Source: Streptomyces akebiae (GTDB taxonomy: Bacteria; Actinomycetota; Actinomycetes; Streptomycetales; Streptomycetaceae). From it: a DNA stretch of 64,000 nt. The position numbers were made by a program, and so were the translations under genes. The stretch is from positions 8,742,001 to 8,806,000 of the forward strand of contig NZ_CP080647.1 of the NCBI RefSeq assembly GCF_019599145.1, written 5' to 3'. A model generated the notes under the pieces. It was given only the letters and a program-made list of their open reading frames with translations, ran no database searches and was not told where the DNA came from. Of this stretch, positions 8,574-16,478 are shown piece by piece; the stretch's first letter is position 1, and each line of letters begins with the position of its first letter.

Positions 8574-9869
8574 TCACCCCCTGCTCCGACCCTCCACCGC
8601 TTCGACGACCCCCACCTCGGACAACCGCGCGGTGATCACCAGCGTCCCCTCCTCGATCTGGTAGTCGAGCGGCAGCTCAAGACCGCGCATCGCCGCGACC
8701 ATCCCCGTGTTGGACGACTGCGTCACCACGTACACGTTCTCGCAGCCCGTCTCGGCCGCCATCTCCACCAGACGGCGCAGCAGCTCGCTGCCGATGCCCC
8801 GCCGCTGCCACTCGTCCTCGACGAGCAGCGCGATCTCGGTCTCGTCGCCGTCCCAGAGGAGGTGTCCCAGACCGACGAGGCGCCCCGAGGCCGTCTGCAC
8901 GGCGAGCGTCCGCCCGAAGCGCGGGCTGAGCAGGTGCTTGAGGTACCGGTCGGCGTCACCCACGGGCCCGTGGTACCGCATGGTCAGCGTGCGTGCGGAG
9001 CACCGCTCGTGCATCGCCTTCGCCGCCCGCAGGTCGCCGGCGTCCGCACGGCGCACCGTGATGTCGTTGCCCTCCGGCAGGGTCAGGACGTCCTGGCTGC
9101 GCGGGATGCGGGGCCCGAGCCGCGCGTCCAGCTCCACCAGAGCCCGCGCCCGCGCGAACTCGGTCGGCGTGAACGGCAGATACGGCCGCTCCACCGTGAT
9201 CACCCCACCCTCCGGAGCCCGCAGCCGCATCACCGTGTCCTCCAGGGCCCCCTCGACCGGGACGCTCTCCTGGGCCCGGCCCGAGCCGGGAGCGGTGGCG
9301 GGCAGCGAGCGGATGGTGCAGCGGCCGAGCAACTGCCTCAGCGCGAGCGGGAGTTCCGCAGCGTCCAGTGCCGTGCGCGTGGCCAGGCCGAGGATCCTGG
9401 TCGGCGCGTCCACCAGGTCGTGGGCGTCACCGCGCTCGATCCAGATCCCGGTGCCGCCCGACTCCGCCACGGCCCGGCCGATCTCGGAGGCCGACAGTTC
9501 CTCGGGCGCCCTCAGCAGGAACTCGTCCACCGTGCCCTCGGCCAGGGGATGCGTCTGCAGGCTCAGGATGTCGACCCTGAGTTCCGCGAGCGCCGTGCAC
9601 AGCGCGGCCAGCGAACCCGGCTGGTCCTTCACGGTCGTCCGCATACGCCACATCAGGGTCGCACCGGAGACCCCCGGAAGGACCGCCTCCGACGGCCCGG
9701 CCTGCCGCCCCTCGGCGAGCGGCGGCCGGGCGTCGGTATCGCTCGTCGGCGGCGCGTGACCGTGGCGCCGTTCCCACCAGCCACGGAACCCGGCCGTCAC
9801 GGAGCGCAGTCGGTGGTGCACGGGGCGGCCGTTGCCCGCCCGGGTCACATCAGTCATGTCCTGAGTCAT
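8574..9869 (-). CDS. ACT domain-GNAT acetyltransferase fusion
   Basis: 431 residues with two recognisable parts. An ACT-type regulatory domain (about residues 72-140: MRTTVKDQPGSLAALCTALA and DILSLQTHPL) is followed by a poorly defined middle region. A GNAT acetyltransferase domain occupies about residues 285-410, with acetyl-CoA loop VEDEWQRRGIGSELLRRL. ACT domains usually sense amino acids, so the enzyme may acetylate a protein or small molecule under amino-acid control. The downstream gene is convergent. Target and ligand are not known. Confidence 0.8.
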   Translation of the reverse strand: MTQDMTDVTRAGNGRPVHHRLRSVTAGFRGWWERRHGHAPPTSDTDARPPLAEGRQAGPSEAVLPGVSGATLMWRMRTTVKDQPGSLAALCTALAELRVDILSLQTHPLAEGTVDEFLLRAPEELSASEIGRAVAESGGTGIWIERGDAHDLVDAPTRILGLATRTALDAAELPLALRQLLGRCTIRSLPATAPGSGRAQESVPVEGALEDTVMRLRAPEGGVITVERPYLPFTPTEFARARALVELDARLGPRIPRSQDVLTLPEGNDITVRRADAGDLRAAKAMHERCSARTLTMRYHGPVGDADRYLKHLLSPRFGRTLAVQTASGRLVGLGHLLWDGDETEIALLVEDEWQRRGIGSELLRRLVEMAAETGCENVYVVTQSSNTGMVAAMRGLELPLDYQIEEGTLVITARLSEVGVVEAVEGRSRG

Positions 9870-10033
9870 GTGGCCACTGTGAACGAACGGTGTTGCGTGA
9901 TCACGAACGCTTTGTGACTGACCGGTAAAAGCATCGTTCCGTACCTTTTGTTGCTTTTTCTATGACCGATGCCGTCGAAACCGATGCCAACGATGACCGG
10001 GGAGGTCAAACCAGCGCGGAAGCGCCCGTCGGG

Positions 10034-11629
10034 TCACTGCCCGACGAGACCCGGCTGGAGCACCTTCGTGTACAGCACGGTCCCGTCCTGCTCCCGCAGC
10101 CGGACCGTCAGCTCCCCGCTGTGGCCGTCGATGTCGACCTCGCCGAAGAACTGGTAGCCGCCCGCCGGAGACACGTTCGCCGTGGTCGGCGCCTTGACGA
10201 AGACCCGCTCGGGGCCGAAGGTGCCGTCCAGCGCGTTCGCCGGGAAGGCGCCGGCGTTCAGCGGGCCGGAGACGAACTCCCAGAACGGCTCGAAGTCGGT
10301 GAAGGCGGCCCGCGACGGCTGGTAGTGCTGCGCCGAGGTGTAGTGCACATCGGCCGTCAGCCACACCGTGCCGGTGACCTTGCGGTGCTTGATGAACCGC
10401 AGCAACTCGGCGATCTGCAGCTCCCGCCCCAGCGGAGCGCCCGGGTCGCCCTGCGCCACGGCCTCGATGTTCGGCCTGCCGTCCCCGGTGTCGGGCACGA
10501 CCAGGCCGAGCGGCATGTCGGAGGCGATCACCTTCCACACCGCACGCGACCGTGACAGCTCCCGCTTGAGCCACTCCAACTGCTCGGCTCCGAGAATGCC
10601 CACCGGGTCGGTGGTCTGCGTACCGGGCGAGTTGGCGTCGCGGTACGTCCGCATGTCCAGCACGAACACGTCCAGCAGGGGACCGTGGCGCACCACCCGG
10701 TGCACGCGGCCCTCCCGGGCGCCCGGCCGCAGCGTGGAGATCGGGAAGTACTCGCTGAACGCCCGCCGCGCCCGCGCCGCCAGCACGTCGACGCTCTTCT
10801 CGGTGTACCGGGTGTCGGTGAGGATCTCGCCCGGGTACCAGTTGTTGGTGACCTCGTGGTCGTCCCACTGCGCGATCGCCGGGACCTGGGCGTTGAACCG
10901 CTTGAGGTTCTCGTCCAGCAGGTTGTAGCGGAAGTTGCCCCGGAACTCGGCGAGCGTCTCCGCGACCTTGGACTTCTCCTCCGTGGTGACGTTCCGCCAG
11001 GTGCCGCCGCCGGGGAGCGCCGCCGTCGCGGCGAGGGGACCGTCCGCGTAGATGGTGTCACCGCTGAACAGGAAGAAGTCCGGGTCCAGCGCGCCCATCG
11101 CGTCGAAGATCCGGTAGCCACCGCGGTCCGGGTTGATGCCCCAGCCCTGCCCGGCCAGGTCGCCCGACCACACGAACCGTGCCCCGGAGCGGCGCTTCAG
11201 GGACGTCGTACGGAACGTCCCGGTGACCGGTTCCCCGGTGCGGCGCGGGTCGTCCGGGTCGGCGAGCAGCACCCGGTAGTGGATCTGTTCGCCCGAGGGC
11301 AGCCCGCGCAGCCGCGTCGTACCGGTGAAGTCCGTGCCGGCGTCCAGCAGCGGGCCGTGCCATCTGCGCGGATGGCGGAACGACTCGGTGGCGGACGTCT
11401 CGACGATCATGCGCGCCGGACGGTCCGACCGTACCCACACCAGCCCGGAGTGCGCCGTCACGTCCCCGGCCTGCACACCCCAGCCCGCCTCGGGACGCCC
11501 CGAGAGGGCCAGCGCGGGCGCCGAGCCGAGCGCGACGGAACCGGGCAGAGCCAGCGCCGCCGACGCGGCGAACGAGCCGCGCAGCACGCTGCGGCGACCG
11601 GGCAGGGAACTCGGCGGACGGTGTGACAT
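10034..11629 (-). CDS. phoD: Secreted alkaline phosphatase D family protein (Tat substrate)
   Basis: 531 residues. The N-terminus has a twin-arginine signal (GRRSVLRGSFAASAALALPG) followed by an A-rich cleavage region. The PhoD N-terminal beta domain comes next, then the metallophosphatase core: GDTIYADGP, IAQWDDHEVTNNW, and the late LTADVHYTSAQHY. These histidines and aspartates would bind Fe/Ca as in PhoD phosphodiesterases. ATG 11629 was chosen because GGAGG stands at the right distance and the Tat motif follows directly. A candidate PHO box lies 65-86 bases upstream. It probably releases phosphate from extracellular phosphodiesters or wall teichoic acid; the symbol denotes the family. Confidence 0.88.
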   Translation of the reverse strand: MSHRPPSSLPGRRSVLRGSFAASAALALPGSVALGSAPALALSGRPEAGWGVQAGDVTAHSGLVWVRSDRPARMIVETSATESFRHPRRWHGPLLDAGTDFTGTTRLRGLPSGEQIHYRVLLADPDDPRRTGEPVTGTFRTTSLKRRSGARFVWSGDLAGQGWGINPDRGGYRIFDAMGALDPDFFLFSGDTIYADGPLAATAALPGGGTWRNVTTEEKSKVAETLAEFRGNFRYNLLDENLKRFNAQVPAIAQWDDHEVTNNWYPGEILTDTRYTEKSVDVLAARARRAFSEYFPISTLRPGAREGRVHRVVRHGPLLDVFVLDMRTYRDANSPGTQTTDPVGILGAEQLEWLKRELSRSRAVWKVIASDMPLGLVVPDTGDGRPNIEAVAQGDPGAPLGRELQIAELLRFIKHRKVTGTVWLTADVHYTSAQHYQPSRAAFTDFEPFWEFVSGPLNAGAFPANALDGTFGPERVFVKAPTTANVSPAGGYQFFGEVDIDGHSGELTVRLREQDGTVLYTKVLQPGLVGQ

Positions 11630-11693
11630 GAATGCGCCTCCAGCAACGGATCCGGCCAATGTGCACAGCCACAACTACGCGTACGCCGCAGCG

Positions 11694-11715
11694 CACACGG
11701 AAACGACAAGTGAAC
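11694..11715 (-). promoter_or_regulatory. Candidate PHO box (PhoP direct repeat) upstream of phoD
   Basis: On the minus strand GTTCACTTGTC is followed directly by GTTTCCGTGTG, two 11-base units. The first matches the PHO-box core GTTCACC at six of seven positions; the second is weaker. The position 65 bases upstream of a PhoD-family gene supports PhoP control, as known for Streptomyces phosphatase genes. Confidence 0.45.
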
Positions 11716-11825
11716 AACTGCGCGGCACGTGGGGGAAGGCGACACGGCAGACCCCAGGGGGTACCCGCGCGTGGCTCCTGAGGCATGCCTGGTGGCCGCC
11801 CGCGTCCCTGAAATGCCTACGGCCC

Positions 11826-11867
11826 TCCCTGGAAAAGCACGGGGCGCAGCCCCTGCTTTTCCAGGGA
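11826..11867. repeat. Strong hairpin in phoD/MocR intergenic region
   Basis: A 14-bp perfect stem (TCCCTGGAAAAGCA at 11826-11839 with its complement at 11854-11867) encloses a second 5-bp stem GGGGC-GCA-GCCCC. It lies in the 347-base region between phoD (start 11629) and the MocR stop (11977). It may terminate the MocR transcript or be part of the adjoining dispersed repeat. Confidence 0.75.
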
Positions 11868-11965
11868 GCGCGGGGAACCGCGCGACCAGCCCCCACCGGA
11901 CCCGCACCTGGGGGTAGAAGGGGCGCAGCCCCTGGGGGGAGGGACGGGTAGGGGCGGCGGGGGCG
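11868..11965 (+). repeat. Dispersed Streptomyces repeat, copy A
   Basis: A block of about 98 bases that runs GCGCGGGGAACCGCGCGACC, then AGCCCCCACCGG, GGGGCGCAGCCCCTG, and GACGGGTAGGGGCGGCGG. The same order of blocks appears on the opposite strand at 51551-51651, with spacing changes. It is non-coding in both places. Confidence 0.7.
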
Positions 11966-11976
11966 AAAAACTCACG

Positions 11977-13419
11977 TCACCCCACCACACCCGCCAACAC
12001 CCCCACCCCCTCCCGAATCCGCGCTGCGGAAAGATGCGCGTACCCCAACACCAACCGCACCCGCGAATCCGGCACCCGCCCGTACGCCCCCAGCCCCCGC
12101 ACCGCCACCCCACCCGCCCGAGCCCGCTCAAGGAACGGCTCGACCGCCCCGTACCGTTCCGGCAGCGCCACGATGACGTGCAGCCCGGCGGCGATCCCCG
12201 ACACCTCCGCCCCGGGAAAGTGCTCGGCGAGCGCCGACACCAGCACGTCACGCCGCTCCCGGTACGCCCGCTGACACCGCCGCAACTGCCGGTCGTAGTC
12301 CCCCCGCTCCACGAACCGCGCGAAGAGCGCCTGGTCGATGGTGGGATGTCCGAGATCCATGGTCCGCTTGAGCTCGACGACCTCCCGCGCCAGCCACGCC
12401 GGCACGAGGAGCCAGCCGAGCCGCAGCCCCGGTGCGAGGGACTTGCTGACGGACCCGGTGTAGGCGACCCGCTCGGGGTCGAGCCCCTGCAACGCTCCCA
12501 CGGGGGCGCGGTCGTAGCGGAAGTCCCCGTCGTAGTCGTCCTCGACGATCAGCCCGTCCACCGCCCGCGCCCAGTCGAGCAGTTCGCTCCGCCGCCCCGC
12601 GGAGTACGCGATCCCGGTCGGGAACTGGTGCGCCGGCGTCGTCACCACCGCCCGCACCCCTGATTCCCGCAGCGGGCCGATCGCCGGCCCGTCCTCGTCC
12701 AGCGGCAACGGCACGGTGCCGAGCCCGGTGGCGGCGTACAGCGCCCCGTGCTCGGGGCTGCCGGGGTCCTCGACGCCGACGACGCGGGTCCCGCGCGCGT
12801 GGAGCGCGAATCCGAGCAGCGTGGTGGCCTGGGCCACCCCGGAGACGACGACGATCCGCTCCGGGTCGGCGACCACGCCCCGTCGCCGGGCGAGCAGTTC
12901 GGCGAGCGCGGTGCGCAGCCGCGGCAGCCCACGCGGATCCGGGTAGCCCAGCTCGTGATGCGGCAGCTCCGCGAGGACCCCGCGCTGGGCCGCAGCCCAT
13001 GCCGCGCGGGGGAACAGCGACAGGTCGGGCGTCCCGGGCACGAAGTCGACGCGGGCACCCGGCGCACGCGGAGCGAGGTCACGCGCCCGCGGCAGCACGG
13101 GCGTACGCACGGCGGCGCCGACCCAGGTCCCGGCGCCCCGGCCGCTGCGCAGATATCCCTCCGCGACCAGCTGCTCGTACGCCTCCGTCACCAGCCCGCG
13201 CGAGACCCCGAGGTCGGCGGCCAGCTCCCGACTCGACGGCAGCCGCGTCCCCCGCGCGAGGCGCCCCGACCGGATCGCCTCCCGCAGCGCCGCCTGCAAC
13301 GTGCGTCCACGCGCGCGTGGGGACGCGTCCGCGACGGGCAGCAGCAGCTCCCAGGCGGCGGCCCAGGGAGCGGCCCCCGAGAGTGCGCCGGGGTCGGAAT
13401 TGGTCTCCGATGACGTCAT
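11977..13419 (-). CDS. MocR/PdxR-type regulator (GntR HTH fused to aminotransferase fold)
   Basis: 480 residues. A GntR winged HTH (about residues 40-105: TRLPSSRELAADLGVSRG, then VTEAYEQLVAEGYLRSGRG) is joined to a full-length fold-type I aminotransferase domain with the PLP lysine in TGSVSKSLAPGLRLG and the DDYDGDFRYDR segment. MocR proteins use PLP or PLP-amino acid adducts as effectors. The gene is divergent from a DMT-family transporter with a 47-base gap, so it most likely controls that transporter. Possible effectors are PLP (PdxR-like) or an amino compound; no pdx genes are nearby. Confidence 0.88.
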   Translation of the reverse strand: MTSSETNSDPGALSGAAPWAAAWELLLPVADASPRARGRTLQAALREAIRSGRLARGTRLPSSRELAADLGVSRGLVTEAYEQLVAEGYLRSGRGAGTWVGAAVRTPVLPRARDLAPRAPGARVDFVPGTPDLSLFPRAAWAAAQRGVLAELPHHELGYPDPRGLPRLRTALAELLARRRGVVADPERIVVVSGVAQATTLLGFALHARGTRVVGVEDPGSPEHGALYAATGLGTVPLPLDEDGPAIGPLRESGVRAVVTTPAHQFPTGIAYSAGRRSELLDWARAVDGLIVEDDYDGDFRYDRAPVGALQGLDPERVAYTGSVSKSLAPGLRLGWLLVPAWLAREVVELKRTMDLGHPTIDQALFARFVERGDYDRQLRRCQRAYRERRDVLVSALAEHFPGAEVSGIAAGLHVIVALPERYGAVEPFLERARAGGVAVRGLGAYGRVPDSRVRLVLGYAHLSAARIREGVGVLAGVVG

Positions 13420-13424
13420 GGAAG

Positions 13425-13459
13425 TGGACCTTAAACCGGACCGCCCGGCTCCCTAGCGT
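13425..13459 (+). promoter_or_regulatory. Promoter and GGACC direct repeat between MocR and DMT genes
   Basis: The direct repeat GGACC (13426-13430 and 13438-13442) brackets TTAAACC. The pair TTAAAC (13431-13436) and TAGCGT (13454-13459) with a 17-base spacer can serve as a promoter for the DMT gene, with the start point near its ATG at 13467, so the transcript may be leaderless. MocR regulators often bind direct repeats. Confidence 0.45.
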
Positions 13460-13466
13460 CGCGACC

Positions 13467-14717
13467 ATGAAGCCCATGCCCACCCCTCCCGCGACCCCCA
13501 CCACCTCCGCGACCCCCACCGCCTCCACGGCCCCGGCCTCTTCGACGGTCTCCGGAGCCCTCCTCGCCGCCCTCGCCTGCGTACTCGTCGGCGGTTCCTT
13601 CACCGCCAACAGCGTCCTGGGCGCCTACCCGTACGCGGGCGGCCAGTTCCTTCGTTACGGCCTCGCCTGTCTCCTGCTGCTCCCCCTGCTCGGCCGGGGC
13701 GGCGCGGCCCCCCTGCGCCGACTGACCGCACGTCGGTGGGCCCGGCTGGGACTGCTCGCGGCGGTCGGCATGGTCGGCTTCAACATCGCCGTGATCGCGG
13801 CCGAACACTCGGCGGAACCGGCGGTACCGGGGGTCTTCGTGGGCTGCGCCCCGGTGGCCGTGGCCGTCCTCGTCCCGTTGTCGGAGGGCAGGCGCCCCCA
13901 ACGCGTGGTCCTCCACGGGGCGTTGCTGGTGGCGGCCGGCGCGTTCACCGTCCAGGGCTGGGGACGTACGGACGGCGCGGGCATCGCCTTCTCGGTGTGC
14001 GCGCTGGCGGGCGAGATCGGGTTCGCCGTGCTGGCCGTGCCGGTGCTGCGCCCGCTCGGGCCGCGCTTGCTGTCGGCGGCCGTGTGCGCGGTGGCCGCGG
14101 TCGAGTCGGCCGTCGTCGGCGTGGCCGTCGACGGCGGCGCGTGGCTGCGCCGCCCGGACGGCACGGAGTCGCTCGCGCTGCTGTGGCAGGCGGCGGTCGT
14201 CACGGTGATCGGATTCGTGTGCTGGTACATGGGCATGCAGCGCATCGGCGCCGAGCGCGCCACCCTCTTCTCCGGCCTCATCCCGGTGGCCGCCGCCTGC
14301 ACGGCTCCTCTCGTCGGCACGGGTTCCTACGGTGCCGCGCAGGCCGTCGGCAGCGCGCTGGTGGGCGTCGGGGTCGCCCTGGGCGCGGGGGCGTTGTCGC
14401 GCCGCCGGGCGGCGGCCACCGGGGAGGGCCGGTCAGCGGCTGCCGTCGAGGATGACCCGGGCGACCAGCGCGGGGTCGTCGTTCATGGGGCAGTGGCCGC
14501 AGCCGGGCAGCCGCACCAGCCGGGCGCCCGGGATGACGCGCTTGGCGCGGACACCCTGACGGCGGACGAGCAGCCAGTCCCGGGTGCCCCAGGCCACGGT
14601 GACGGGAAGACCGGGGACGTCGTCGGTGAACAGGACACTGCCACCGGCCCGCAGGGTCTCGTCGAACCCGGTGGCCCCGGCCAGCGCGAGCGTCTCGGCG
14701 ACGACCGCCTCGGGTGA
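13467..14717 (+). CDS. EamA/DMT superfamily transporter with antisense-overlapping C-terminus
   Basis: A 416-residue reading frame whose first about 325 residues are a ten-helix DMT exporter: two EamA-type halves, starting LLAALACVLVGGSFTANSVL and ending GSALVGVGVALGAGALSRRR. After that hydrophobic core the frame stays open for about 90 polar residues and ends at TAG/TGA 14717, overlapping the convergent hydrolase gene by 285 bases. The tail has no membrane segments and looks like antisense of the hydrolase. Either the tail is real or a nearer stop has been lost. Divergence from MocR suggests export of an amino compound. Confidence 0.8.
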   Translation: MKPMPTPPATPTTSATPTASTAPASSTVSGALLAALACVLVGGSFTANSVLGAYPYAGGQFLRYGLACLLLLPLLGRGGAAPLRRLTARRWARLGLLAAVGMVGFNIAVIAAEHSAEPAVPGVFVGCAPVAVAVLVPLSEGRRPQRVVLHGALLVAAGAFTVQGWGRTDGAGIAFSVCALAGEIGFAVLAVPVLRPLGPRLLSAAVCAVAAVESAVVGVAVDGGAWLRRPDGTESLALLWQAAVVTVIGFVCWYMGMQRIGAERATLFSGLIPVAAACTAPLVGTGSYGAAQAVGSALVGVGVALGAGALSRRRAAATGEGRSAAAVEDDPGDQRGVVVHGAVAAAGQPHQPGARDDALGADTLTADEQPVPGAPGHGDGKTGDVVGEQDTATGPQGLVEPGGPGQRERLGDDRLG

Positions 14718-15266
14718 CCGGCGGCTCGGACGGGCGTAGATGGTGCTCGTCAGGGCGGTGCGGCCGGCCGCCGACCGGGACAACCGCTCGACCAGCGGGA
14801 GCGGCAGCCGTCGGGAGATGTGCCGCATGGTGAGCAGGACACCGAACGCGTAACGCCGCTCGGCCTCGTTCCAGAAACCCGCCGGGGACAGCGCGGTGAC
14901 GGACCGTACGAGCTTCTCGCGGCCCAGCTCCAGGGCGAGCAGACCGCCCAGGGAGTTGCCCGCGACATGGGGGCGGTCGAGTTCCAGCGCCTCGCAGAAG
15001 GCACCGAAGACGGCGGTCGTCGTGGGCAGGTCGTAGGTGAGTCCGTCCGGCAGCGCGGGCGACGCGCCGAAGCCGGGCAGGTCGACGGTGATGACCTCGC
15101 GCTCGGCCGCCAGGATGTGCGTCACCGGGTCCCAGGCCTGGCGGTGGTGACCGATGCCGTGCAGCAGGAGCAGCGGCTCACCGGTGCCCTCGCGGGTGTA
15201 GGAGACCGTCACGGACCGCGGACCGAGCGGGGAGGGAACCTGGAAGGAGACCGTGGCGGCGGACAT
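14433..15266 (-). CDS. Alpha/beta fold hydrolase
   Basis: 277 residues, single-domain alpha/beta hydrolase. The oxyanion region is LLLHGIGHHRQAWDP. The nucleophile Ser sits in VAGNSLGGLLALE. The acid is probably Asp in WGTRDW, and the base is His in LPGCGHCPMNDDP. ATG 15266 was chosen for the GAGGAG 6-8 bases upstream and because the fold starts soon after. A TACC/GGTA palindrome lies about 70 bases ahead of the start. It is divergent from an ECF41-type sigma factor gene. Substrate is unknown; sequence style resembles esterase or haloperoxidase-type enzymes. Confidence 0.85.
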   Translation of the reverse strand: MSAATVSFQVPSPLGPRSVTVSYTREGTGEPLLLLHGIGHHRQAWDPVTHILAAEREVITVDLPGFGASPALPDGLTYDLPTTTAVFGAFCEALELDRPHVAGNSLGGLLALELGREKLVRSVTALSPAGFWNEAERRYAFGVLLTMRHISRRLPLPLVERLSRSAAGRTALTSTIYARPSRRSPEAVVAETLALAGATGFDETLRAGGSVLFTDDVPGLPVTVAWGTRDWLLVRRQGVRAKRVIPGARLVRLPGCGHCPMNDDPALVARVILDGSR

Positions 15267-15335
15267 GGTGCTGCTCCTCGTCTGGGCGGATGGACGCGCC
15301 GGCGTGGGCGGTCGTAGACAGCTTGTCAGCAACTG

Positions 15336-15349
15336 CTACCGGCGGGTAG
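15336..15349. promoter_or_regulatory. CTACCGGCGGGTAG palindrome between hydrolase and sigma factor
   Basis: An inverted repeat CTACC-GGCG-GGTAG. Palindromes of the TACC-N4-GGTA type are bound by TetR regulators of lipid genes in actinobacteria. It lies in the 159-base divergent region. Nearby TGTCAGC (15324-15330) and AGTC (15348-15351), 17 bases apart, weakly resemble an ECF41 promoter. Confidence 0.45.
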
Positions 15350-15425
15350 TCCCCTGGAGTGACAAGCCGCGCGCAGCCTCGGAATCGCCTGGACACGGCC
15401 CGGCCCGCCGGGTTGGGATGGAACG

Positions 15426-16316
15426 GTGACCACCGACATCGCGATCGACGTCTTCGAAGAGCACCGTCCCGTCCTGATGGGAGTCGCCTACCGCATGCTC
15501 GGCCGGGTCGCCGACGCCGAGGACGTCGTCCAGGACGCCTGGCTGCGCTGGTCCGGCGCCGACCGCTCCGACGTACGGGAACCGCGCGGCTTCCTGGTCC
15601 GTGTCACCACCCGTCTCGCCATCGACCGGCTCCGCCAGGTGCAGTCGCGCAACGAGGCCTACCCCGGCCCCTGGCTGCCCGAGCCGTACGTCACCGACTA
15701 CGGGGCCACCGTCCCGGACACCGCCGAGCGGGCCGTCCTCGCCGACACCGTCTCCCTCGCCGTCCTGGTCGTCATGGAGTCCCTCTCACCCCTGGAACGC
15801 GCCGTGTTCGTGCTCCGGGAGGCCTTCGGCTACCCGTACGCCGAGATCGCGACCATGATCGACCGTGCCGAGCCGGCCGTGCGCCAGCTCGCCGGGCGGG
15901 CCCGCAGACACGTCGACGAGCGGCGCCCGCGCTACGAGGTCGATCCCGTCGAACGCCGTGAGCTGACGGAGAGGTTCCTCGCCGCCGCGGCAGGTGGCGA
16001 CCTCGACGGACTCATGGCGCTGCTGGCTCCCGACGTCCGGCTGGTGGGCGACGGCGGCGGCATCGGCAAGGCCCCGGTGCGGGTCCTCGAAACCGCCGAC
16101 AAGGTCGGACGCTTCGTGCACGGCGCGGCCGGCAAGGGCGTACGGGACGCGTCGTTCCGGTTCATGGAGATCAACGGCGCTTTCGCCGTGGTCCTCCTGT
16201 CCGGCGGCAAGGTCGACAGCGTGTTCCAACTCGATGTCGCCGACGGCCGTGTCCAGTGCGTCTACGTCGTGCGCAACCCGGAGAAGCTGCTCTCCCTGGC
16301 GGCCATGAAGCCTTGA
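15426..16316 (+). CDS. ECF41-type RNA polymerase sigma factor (SigJ-like)
   Basis: 296 residues, GTG start. Sigma region 2 (LMGVAYRMLGRVADAEDVVQ) and region 4 (LSPLERAVFVLREAFGYPYA) are followed by a SnoaL-like C-terminal domain. Two ECF41 marks are visible there: a DGGG-containing motif (GDGGGIGKA) and NPEKL near the end. In this group the C-terminal domain replaces an anti-sigma factor by controlling activity in cis. ECF41 genes usually sit beside a carboxymuconolactone decarboxylase, oxidoreductase or epimerase; here the neighbour is an alpha/beta hydrolase instead. Confidence 0.9.
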   Translation: MTTDIAIDVFEEHRPVLMGVAYRMLGRVADAEDVVQDAWLRWSGADRSDVREPRGFLVRVTTRLAIDRLRQVQSRNEAYPGPWLPEPYVTDYGATVPDTAERAVLADTVSLAVLVVMESLSPLERAVFVLREAFGYPYAEIATMIDRAEPAVRQLAGRARRHVDERRPRYEVDPVERRELTERFLAAAAGGDLDGLMALLAPDVRLVGDGGGIGKAPVRVLETADKVGRFVHGAAGKGVRDASFRFMEINGAFAVVLLSGGKVDSVFQLDVADGRVQCVYVVRNPEKLLSLAAMKP

Positions 16317-16363
16317 TGAACGCTGCCGGGCGTCCGACCTGTCGGATGCCTGAGGGTTCGATG

Positions 16364-16379
16364 ATTGGTCTTGACCAAG
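16364..16379. promoter_or_regulatory. dre-like palindrome (DasR/GntR operator type)
   Basis: ATTGGTCTTGACCAAG contains the inverted repeat TTGGTC-TT-GACCAA. It closely matches the DasR-responsive element of Streptomyces, whose core is TGGTCTAGACCA. It overlaps the -35 element of the promoter for the GntR-UTRA gene, the expected position for a repressor site. The match is visible; binding by DasR or by the local GntR protein is inferred. Confidence 0.7.
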
Positions 16380-16399
16380 GGTGGGGGCAGGCCTATGGT
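16371..16399 (+). promoter_or_regulatory. Sigma-70-type promoter of the GntR gene
   Basis: TTGACC (16371-16376) and TATGGT (16394-16399) are separated by 17 bases, a good HrdB-type promoter. The expected start near 16406 gives a 5' leader of about 70 bases that is unusually AT-rich for this genome (AACCTTTAATAAACAAG). Confidence 0.7.
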
Positions 16400-16478
16400 C
16401 GCAAGAAAGTGCAACAACCTTTAATAAACAAGGGCGCTAAAAACGCCGCCGGGACACGGCGAAGCAGCGGAGGACAGG

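Noticed and set aside
9961..10000. CGATGCC/CGATGACC repeats between phoD and the ACT-GNAT gene
   Set aside because: Short, irregular and not clearly tandem; no function can be argued.
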